Source of the DNA: Aradus depressus
Taxonomy: Eukaryota; Arthropoda; Insecta; Hemiptera; Aradidae
Length of the DNA stretch: 64,000 bases
Assembly: GCA_963662175.1 (NCBI GenBank)
Contig: OY759224.1
Location: 28,157,489-28,221,488 of the forward strand
Reading direction: 5' to 3'
Positions 46,969 to 57,300 of the stretch are shown here, piece by piece. The first letter of the stretch is position 1. Every line of letters starts with the position of its first letter. Made by a program: the position numbers and the translations under genes. The notes under the pieces are model-generated. The model searched no databases and was not told where the DNA came from. It saw only the letters and a program-made list of their open reading frames with translations.

Positions 46969-47499
46969 TAAACATTTAGTTTACATTCTTCGGGGCGTTA
47001 TAACTTTTGTCGTATTGATTCTATCTTAAATCTGAGGAATTATTAGCGATTGGAAATTTTATAAGAAACATTTTTGGAATTAATTTTTCGATAGGACCAA
47101 CTGCTTTGGTGTAAATCAACGTCTAAAAATATGTGTTTCAAACCTACATTTCAAGACGGTTTTCAGCATGTATCTCAAAAAGTGGAAGACCTGCGGAAAA
47201 TCGTATTTCATATAAAATGTGTATTTTAATATTCTCTACAATTATTACTTGAAAGATTTTTGATTAGGTCCTAAAAATAAGCGGTATCTTGTATCTTGGC
47301 CCCGGAGTAAAGTGGTCTCAATTTTCGGCTGATTTCGGCCAAAATCTATTCAGATCTAAGTTACCGCATTTCAGCCCTACATTCCAAATTTCAACAAACA
47401 CACACACACAGACAGACTTCATCGCGAAATTGATCAAGATCATCAATGAAACGTGAAAACTCGATCTCGGATTTTCGTAAGACTACAATACTTCCTTAT
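46969..47499. other. no gene seen
   Basis: Anonymous sequence with a CACACACACAGACAGAC microsatellite near 47400 and blocks such as ATTTCAGCCCTACATTCC. No coding signal. Confidence 0.4.
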
Positions 47500-47507
47500 A
47501 CTATAGG

Positions 47508-48188
47508 CAGGGGCGTAGCCAGTATTTTGAGCAGGGGGGGGGGGGGGGGCAAAGTTAGGTTACAGGGGGGGGGGGGGGGGGGGTTAAAAAGTAAATTCAT
47601 TTTTTTTAGCTAATTTCAAAAATTCATTTAATATATCAATTAATACATTTTTTCTAGTCTGGCGGGGGTAAAATGTTTTCTTACATGTTTTCCAAGCATT
47701 TTCACCTTTAAAATTTGAGATGTTTGTTGGGGTACCATCTTTTTGTGCCATGGGAGCTTGGACTATTAGGTTATCTGTCTGAATCTCTAGGCTCTTCAAT
47801 TCAATTATAAAATAACTCAAGATACTTACTAAAAAACTTCCTAATATCCATGCTAATTTTAATAATTTTATGCAAATATGGAAAACAGTCAAAACGGAAC
47901 GGAACTGTTAGACGAAAACTTCGTCAAAACCTCAAAACAAACTGTCACTTGAACACAAACACAGTGAACAGTTACAGCACATGGCCTGCGGCCTGCACTT
48001 ACAACAGCTGATTGCTGATTTAGGAGTCAGAAGAACGGGAAATTTGATGATCCCATGGTAACTTGCAAGCAATGCATTTTTAATAAAAACTATTTTTTTA
48101 GTTTATTTAATTTTTATATTTTTATTTCTCTGGCCAGGGGGGGGCACGTGCCCCCCCCCCCCTGCCCCACCCCCTGGCTACGCCCATG
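47508..48188. mobile_element. non-autonomous hAT element with perfect TSD
   Basis: A 681-bp element with ends CAGGGGCGTAGCCAG and CTGGCTACGCCCATG, flanked by the exact 8-bp duplication ACTATAGG (47500-47507 and 48189-48196). Subterminal G-runs (47535-47583) and C-runs (48151-48162) face each other. A 102-codon minus-strand frame (47584-47892, with FKGENAWKTCKKTFYPRQ) is open but not recognised. It lies just upstream of the FBPase-like gene. Confidence 0.93.
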
Positions 48189-48347
48189 ACTATAGGTATA
48201 ATATAGTAATATTATTTGTTACTAAAGATATAAACAATTAAAAATGATTATATTGAATTAAGAATCATATGTTTTCAATTTTAACACTTTCCCGACATAA
48301 AATATATAAATAATTCTATCTAATAATTAATTAATAAAGTTCGCGTA

Positions 48348-51300
48348 ATGTCTGTTAGCACAAAGCCTATTAACAAGTTTTTGCGAAGTTTTAGACAATC
48401 AGTAGTAAAAAAAACCACAACTGATTTGGTAGAAGACGCGCCATTGATAACTCTTTCGAAGTTCTTGATACTTCAGCAGGCCTCAGTCCCTATGGCGTCA
48501 GGAGTTTTAACAAACTTACTGGAAGCAGTTCAGGCGGCCATCAAAGGTATATCCAATGAAGTTAACCAGTTTTATTCACCGAAAATGTAAGAAATTATTT
48601 AATTATTTTTTTAAAATAAGAATTGTAATTTTATAGTCATCCGAGTGAGGTAAGGTACACTCAGGTTCAAATAACCACAAAATCTGAGATTTTCAAAAAC
48701 AGAAAAAAAGTCGGTGAATATTTCATCCAAAATGGACAGGTGCCTTGCTTATGGGCTTTCGAGTATTCTTAGTTTCGTATCCATTCATTCATGTTAAGAC
48801 ACTCCCCCTCTTGGCGATCTTTCTGAAAATCACCAGGTGTAGTCCTTACGGGATTCTGGATAGACATACGAAATTTCGTGTCTACATTCATTATATCGGG
48901 GGTTATCGTATTCACTCTACAATTCGCAGTCCCATTAATCCATTCTAGGTACTATTCTCTACGTGTTTTAGTCTCATTTATCCATTTTAAGTACTATTCC
49001 TTTCATGTTAAAGTCCCATTTATCAACTTAGGTACTATTCTCTACGTGTTTTAGTCTCATTTATCCATTATAGATACTATTCTCTATATGTTCCATTTAA
49101 CCTTTCTCGGTAGGTAGTCTACATGTTACAGACCCATTTATCCATTCTAAGTACAATTCTCTACATGTTATAGTCCCATTTATTCACTCTAGGTACTATT
49201 CTTTACATGTTATAGTCCCATTTAATCACTCTAGGTACTATTCTCTACATGTTATAGTCCCATTAATACACTCTAGGTACTATTCTCAACATATACATTC
49301 CCATTAATACCCTCTAGGTACTATTCTCTACATGTTATAGTCCCATTAATACACTCGTTCTACATGTTATAGTCCCATCTATTCACTCTAGGTTCTAGTT
49401 ATTCTTAACATGTTATAGATCCATTAATCCACTCTAGGTACAATTCTCTACATGTTATCGTCCCATTTATTCACTCTAGGTTCTATTCTCAACATGTATA
49501 GTCCCATTTATCCACTCTAGGTACTATTCTCTACATGTTATCGGCCCCTTTATCCATTTACCAATAATTTTGGCACATCAGATGCACTTGTAACATATTA
49601 CTTTTGACTATTTTCAGTTTTAAAAAATTCAAGGCTGGAAAACTTCAAAAAAGCGAACAACAAGTGATGGAAGCCTTGGCACATAAAATATTTACTTCTC
49701 TTGTGATCAATTCAGGAGTTGTCACCTTGCTTGTAAGCCGATACAAAGACGAAGTGATAAAGGTATGGATTTTTTTTCAAAACTAGTAAATTATTATATT
49801 TTGTCCAATAATATATTCAAATTATATTTCACAAATATAAATTTTAGAGATTTGAAACCATAACTGATAAAATACATCCTCATAAATTAAAGTTTCAAAT
49901 GCTTCACGGCAGTTTAAAACGATATTCTACACAATGTTCAGTTCGCCTTCCCCTCCTCTTCGCCCCTCCACTCAATATACACTCTATCAAAAAATTCTGT
50001 GAACACTCACCTGGGTTTCCTTCAATTTGTAATTGTGGGCATAGGAAAAAAATGTTCACAAGGAAATTACACTTGTTTAACACAATAATCAATAAACACT
50101 TTATTTCCCAAAAGATAACACAAAATATTATTCAACAATATAGTATAATAAAATTTTAATTGGAAATAACGTCCCTTAAGGGCAAAAAAGTCTGTGAACA
50201 CTTACCTATATAAACAGAGATGAGCCTACAGCCAAACAACAAGAAGGGATTAGCTTCATAACAACTGTCTCCTATCAATGGAAGTGCTCAGTAGTATTTA
50301 TTAAGCCATCAATATGGAAGTGCAAGTAGCAGTTCGTGAATTGATTGTTAAGTTAAGAAACGAAGGAAGAAGTATTCGCGAAATAGGCAAAATAGTAAAG
50401 AAAAATCCTTCTACAGTGCATAATATTATTAAAAGATTCAATGAATTAGGCTGTGCTTCCAGCAGACCACGATGTGGACGCCCTACCAAGTTAAATCGCC
50501 TTCACACACGGGAAATCTTAAAAACTGTTCGTGATGAACCCAGTACCAGTGCGCCAAAAATTGCACAAATCTTGTTACGTGACTATGGCGTAACAGTAAC
50601 ACCTCAAACCATAAGAAACAGGTTACATGAGAATGGTTATAATGGTAGGGTTCCTCGGAAGAAACCATTTATAAGTGAAATGAACCGTAAGCGCCGTTTA
50701 CAGTTCGCAAAAGAATTTGTTCAAAAGCCTCTAATGTTTTGGCAGTCAATCATTTTCTCTGATGAGTGTAAATTTAGTGTGTTTGGATCAGATGGACGAC
50801 AAAAAGTGTGGCGAAAAGCAAAGGAGGCTTTAAAACAAAAAAATTTACGATCCACAATGAAACATGGAGGTGGTGGTATTATGGTCTGGGGATGTATGAG
50901 TAGTAGAGAAGATGGAAATCTCCATGTTATTGATGGAATAATGGACAAGTATGTGTATATTGAAATATTAAGAAATCATTTAAAGAAAAGTGCCGAGAAA
51001 TTGGGGTTGGAAAGAACATTTCTGTTCCAGCAGGATAATGACCCCAAGCACACAGCTCATTTAGTTAAGGAGTGGCTTCTGTATAACGCACCCCGACGCC
51101 TTAATACTCCTCCCCAGTCCCCAGACCTTAATCCCATAGAACATTTATGGGATGAAATTAAACGCCGAATTAGAGTACGTGGCGTGAAAAACAAAGCAGA
51201 ACTGAAAGCAGCCGTTGCAGAAGAATGGGGCACAATTTCCGAAAAAGTGACTTCAAGATTAGTAGGATCCATGAAAAAAAGATTAATAGAAGTTCTAAAG

Positions 51301-54300
51301 AACAAAGGAGGGCCTACCAGCTTCTAAAACATTTATTATTATTGATTTAAAAAAATAATTACCTCATATTATAATGTGTTCACAGACTTTTTTGCATTTA
51401 AGGGACGTTATTTTCAATTAAAATTGCATTACACTATTGTTGAATAATATTTTGTGTTATTTTTTGGGAAATAAAGTGTTTATTGATTATGGTGTTAAAC
51501 AAGTGTAATTTCCTTGTGAACATTTTTTTCCTATGCCCACAATAACAAATTGAAGGAAACCCAGGTGAGTGTTCACAGAATTTTTTGATAGAGTGTATAT
51601 ATACGTCAATTATCCAAATGATCAAACGTTGGAAATTTCATTTGACACTTTTTTATTTTACACATTAACCACGAAAAGTTAACCATTAAAAAACTATTTT
51701 AGGTTCCCCCCACCCCCACCTCTTTACCGTTCAAAATTTGGAGATCCCGCATAAACAATGTTTTTAAGGGCTTATAAGGATGCTATCATTAAATTTGTGA
51801 AATTTCGTAAAAATTCGATCAGCTGTTGAAGAGTTTGAGTGCGCTGGTAGCTCAATGGTATGCGTGCTTGCTCACTGATGAGACGTTAAGAAATGATCCC
51901 GAGCCTGTTGTCAGGTACTCGTTAAAGATCCCTAGCCCAAGTGAATAAAAATCTAAGGTAGGCAAAATTTAGGACTCTGATAGTAGAGTCAGGCTCATGT
52001 CCACCAGAGTGACGAAGGAGCGCTCTGGTAGTAGGCGATATGACCTTGTAGTTAAAGCTATTTGGGACACCACATGCCTATGATTCAAACGGGCTTACTG
52101 AGATACAGCATATGAAATGTATTCAAAACGGATTTAGTCGTTTTTGTTTTTGCGCCATTTTGTAAAAACTCTTATGAAGGCTATTCTGTTATAGATAAGT
52201 AATACCTATACGAGTATGATGTCTTAGAATTTTTTGTATATTGTTTATTGCCGATATAGACAGCATATAAAATAAATGGCGCTCGGGCGGCCGTTTCTCC
52301 TTCGACTTGCTTCACTTTTACCGTCACTGCCATTTTGATAAAGCGTGAAAAGAAAGTTTCAGTTATATAAATTACATATTGTTATTTATAATTATTTAAT
52401 CAATTAATAATACATAAATAATATTATTACTATATTAATATTATTATAATAAATACATAATATTTACAATTTCAGGCTGTCTCTAACCAAGGAAATTACT
52501 TTATATGTTATAATGCACTTGATGGAGCTGAAAAAATGCTTTATCACGGACCCGTTGCTACAATTTTTGGAATTTATACGTTAGTATTTTATTACAGTTA
52601 GAATGGTTAAAAAAAACTTATGTCCTGTAAGAAAAGAAGGGCTGATGTCTGCGATTTTGAGAAAACATTAAGATGGTATAAGAAGAAACAAAAAAAAAAA
52701 AAAAAATTTCCAAAATTATGTCGCACTAAAGCATATATAAATATTTCGTACTCTCATCATTATAACGGCACAAAAATATTTGTACTCGTCATGTTGGCTA
52801 AACTGGTAAAAAAAAAACTTTTCATTTCTATATTTTATTAAAAGTTGACAAATCTGTGGTCAGATGTCTTCAATGCCTTCTATAATACTACGAGATCGCC
52901 CAACTACTGATCTTGGCGCCGATGAGAAATACATTCTGGCTGGTTCTAACCAAAATGGTCCAAGGTTTCAGGTACTCGTTAAAGACCTCTACCCTAAATG
53001 AATAAAAAATTAGGGTAGGCAATTTAGGAGTTGGGCTCATGTCCACCAGAGTGACGAAAGAGCATTCTGGTAGTAGGCGATATGACTTTGTATTTAAAGC
53101 CCGGGCATGAGTCATAACTAACTATCGCATATTTCCTGTTCTTATATTTTTGCCTCATCAATTTAAGGAGGTTAATTCATATCACCACCATTTTACTTAC
53201 GTGCAATTTCATTGATATCTTTAATAGTTTTCAAAAATCGGGGGTGGGGGGAGCAGTCAGAATTGTATAAATAACGTGTAATGTCAGGGATGTGGCAACA
53301 CTGATTGCATTCAAACATGCTGAAGTGAGTCTGTTAATTCAACTGACATATCGCTCACTTCTTTAACAACGTATTATCTCAGTATAATGTAATTTAAATA
53401 TGAAATTGTTCTTAATATAACATACATATTACAAGAAGAAACTAGCAGAAATATATTAATTACAAGCTAATATATTTGAAAAATCACTATTCTCGCTAAG
53501 TAAGTAGTATTGTTTTCTTATCAATTTAGGCAATTTATATGATTTTTTTTTAAAGCTAGGGAAAACTATAATTGAATGAACAATAGATAACTTGGGATTT
53601 TTAATTGTTTATGGAAAAGATACAGGGAAACTAGAGTTATATGTTATTCTGTGTTCTCAGGCTAAATGAGCTGACCCTATATTTGAGATAGGTCTCTAAA
53701 TTTCTGTTTATTTTCAGTAAACCCAAGGGTTCCTGGGTGCGAAGTTCCGACATACTGCGACCTGGTAGAAAACTGGCGGCTGCAGGTTACGCACTTTATG
53801 GAACTTCTACTGTACTCGTAATAGCGTTCGCTAATCAAGGAGGAGTTCATGAATTCGTCTTGGATCACGTAAGTCAATAAAATTCTCATTTATTCATGTA
53901 TATTATTTTGACCAAATTCGGTCCTTTAGAACCCTCTACTTCCTCAAACGTCTTCCTCATCTCCTCCCCACTAAGACCCGTCAGTTGTTGGTATCCTCCG
54001 TTGTTTTCCCCTATTTTGACTAAACTTGCCTCGCATATGGAGGACTCTCTGGTGAGCTTAACTTGAAACTAAAGCGAGTCATGAATTCCTTCTAAGACCC
54101 ATCTTCGGGCTCCCAAGACACCAGAGTTGGGCATTAGCTAGCTAAGGTGTAACTACAGCTAATAGCTTAAACAGAATTAGTTGCAATAAAAATGCAGTTA
54201 ATTTAACTATTAATTGTTGACACGCAGCGAATTTTTACAAATAAATTAGCTTTTAGTTAAAATAAACAGCTAATTGTTTTAAGCTATAGAAAATAGCTTA

Positions 54301-57300
54301 TAGAAACTTAAACTAATTAGCTTTAGCTGCCAACTAATAACTAACAACTAATTATCTCCTTACGCGTGTTTTTTGAGCAAGGGGTTGAATGTGAGAATTA
54401 TTTGCTTTGGGGGAAAAAATCATATCATGACTAGATTTTTATTTTTATAATTTGAAAATCATTTTGTGATTTTTGTCAAGAAATATCTCTGATTTACCTG
54501 ACAATAGATTAAAGATCACCTCATAATAATAATTATTGTTGAGGGAAAAAATTTTACTAAAAAATAACTCGTTATTTCTTTCGCTTGTAATAAAACTAGA
54601 AACTCTTATATTGCTTAAAATTTGAAGTGGCAAGTTGAGAGTGTTTTCATTTTATTCAGCGTGAAAATTCTATTTTAAAAAATCGGTATTTAACCACTTT
54701 TTAATTAATATAATTAAATTAATATGCTGACAAATTAAACTGTCCACAAACCAAATATAAAACCATAAAGTAAACAATAATTATATTTTATCTTCCTATT
54801 TGATATTTAATGCTTAGTTATTACTTTAAAATATGCCAGAATATACAATTAACAATGTTATTTATTAGTTTGTAGTTGTAAAGATACCTATTTCAGCTAA
54901 TAGCTAATTTAGTTACAAGAATCAACTATGGGCAAACAGATAACAACTGATCTTTATCTCTTAGTCCATTACAACTACAGCTAATTTAGCTATAGTTTTT
55001 AGCTACTAGTTATAGATGATTGCCCAGCTCTGTTCAAGACACTCATCTACTACTAGTTCTCATACAGACCTAAAATGGCTCTTCCCATCCTCTCGTCGAC
55101 AGTATTTCCTAGGCTCCTTTGTCTGTCAAACCATATCTTCACAAAAGCCCTCTTCCAAATGCTCCAATTTAAATCCCATATCCACCAGAAAGTCACTAGA
55201 TCCCGTCCCTCTGATCTTTACCTTCCTTCCCACAGGACAACAACCCACCACAACTCCTTCCTTATCCAGGCTAACTCCCTCTGGAACTTTCTCCCTCTCC
55301 GGATTCGCCATGCTCCTACTTGATTTCCAGCAAATAACACTGAACTTTTGAAGTTTGCTTAACGTAACTCTTGTCTTCTTTTATCTTTTGAGTTAGTATA
55401 AACTTAAATATAAATGATGTAATTATATATTCACTGACAAGTAATAAAACATTTTACTCAGAGCCTGGGAGAGTTCCTGTTGTCTGACTGCTACATCGAC
55501 ATGCCGTCCCATGGGAGAGTGTACAGTGCCAATGAAGGATACAGCGACCACTGGGACAAAGAAATCAGAGATTATCTTTTCAAAAAGAAAGATCCAAAGG
55601 TAGTTGGGTTTATTTCGTGATTATTATATTATTATTATTATACATGATACAGAATAATTTAAATATTCCATCCAGGAAGTTCAGGTGTCCCTCACTCTTC
55701 ACAAACTGGCACAGGACAAACTATTCCTTTAAAGACTCTGTCGAACGAATGATGCGTATTGCATATTCCCTAAACACAGATCTTTTCAATATTAACATTC
55801 CCATTTAAAACGAGAATTTTACTCCAACTTTGTTAAAATTTTTATTTTGTTTTTAAAGATTTTCTATATTTAGTACCTATTTGTGTTATTATAACGATTA
55901 TTATTATTAATTTGGCTGTTTAATGTCTCGTCATGAAATAGTTCTCTATATAAATCTTATTATAATTAGTTATTGTGGGAATCCTAAATTTTGCCTATCT
56001 AGATGTATTCATCTGAGTACCTGTTATAACTAAGGACGGCGTACTCATTTACCCACCTGCCCTGCCATACTCTCAATGTGTGTTCCATGATTTCCTTATT
56101 AGCTTCACTTATGCGCCTGTCTCTAACAGTCGTTTGAAGTTCTAAGCTAGATCCGGCTCATATCACACCCAGTCACTGGGTTTCTTCCTAAAGTTGTATG
56201 CTGCGGCAGCCTGTTCTATGACAATATCTAGTGTGGGCATTGTGAATAGATGAATCACTCAACATGTTGATAATATGTATGCTGGAACATACGGACATTC
56301 TTAACTTTATTTATTGTGATGTATAAAATAATACACACATTAAAATGATTAAATTATTAATATTAAAAAATTAATTATATTTATTTTTGTATAAAAATGC
56401 AATTTTATTTTAAAACAAATGAATAAAAAACAAAACACGGCCATCAGCTGTTTTTAGTGTGTGTAGAGACTAGTCAAGGCCTGGGTTCAATGGAGACGGT
56501 CTGAGTGAAGATGAGAGTGGTGTTTAGGCTTAAAATGTAATGAACTAAATAGAAGTGAATTGACGGTGAAATTGATCCAAAAAGAAGGTACTGTTGTTTG
56601 TTTATGTGTACAGGATATATGCCCAGAAATATATAACTTCAATGTTTAAAAAAATGGCCAAAAATATAAACAAAAAGATTGAATTAGTGTTAAGAATTTA
56701 GTTTTTAAGATTTTTCTTTTGATTTTTGTTTGTTTCAATGTTTAGTTTTTTTATTTTATAATGTAGATGATTTAAGAAATTAAACCCAATATTTGTTCTC
56801 GTAAATGTTATTCTATTACTTTCTTAAAAATTTCACGTCTTGAACTTTCTATATTTTTACGGCCCTTTTCGAAAACTACTGTAGAAATCATAATTTATTT
56901 AAAGAAAAGAGATAAAATTTCTACAGGAAATGTGGTAATTTATTGTTCATTATTTATTCTTTATGTTTGTAGTGTTTATTTAATTATTATCAATTCAATT
57001 ATTTATTATTTGAATTATATTTTTATTTATTTATCATTTATTTAAGATTACCCTTTATTTTTTTACCATATTTTATAAATAATTCCTAAATTAATTCCCT
57101 AAATAATTATACCCAGTAACACTAACCGCGTTCAATTTCAGATGGGTCGACCATATGCAGGACATTTCATAGGCACCCTATCAGCAGATATTCACAGAAT
57201 AATTAAAACAGGAGGAATATATCTGTATCCTGCGAATAAACATTATCCCAAAGGGAAGGTAAATTATTACTAACATTTTAAATAATTGCGCTCTATAATT

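Noticed and set aside
54445..54633. Small minus-strand frame inside the hAT-like element in the FBPase-like gene
   Set aside because: It is AT-rich with no family motif, and no transposase features are present.
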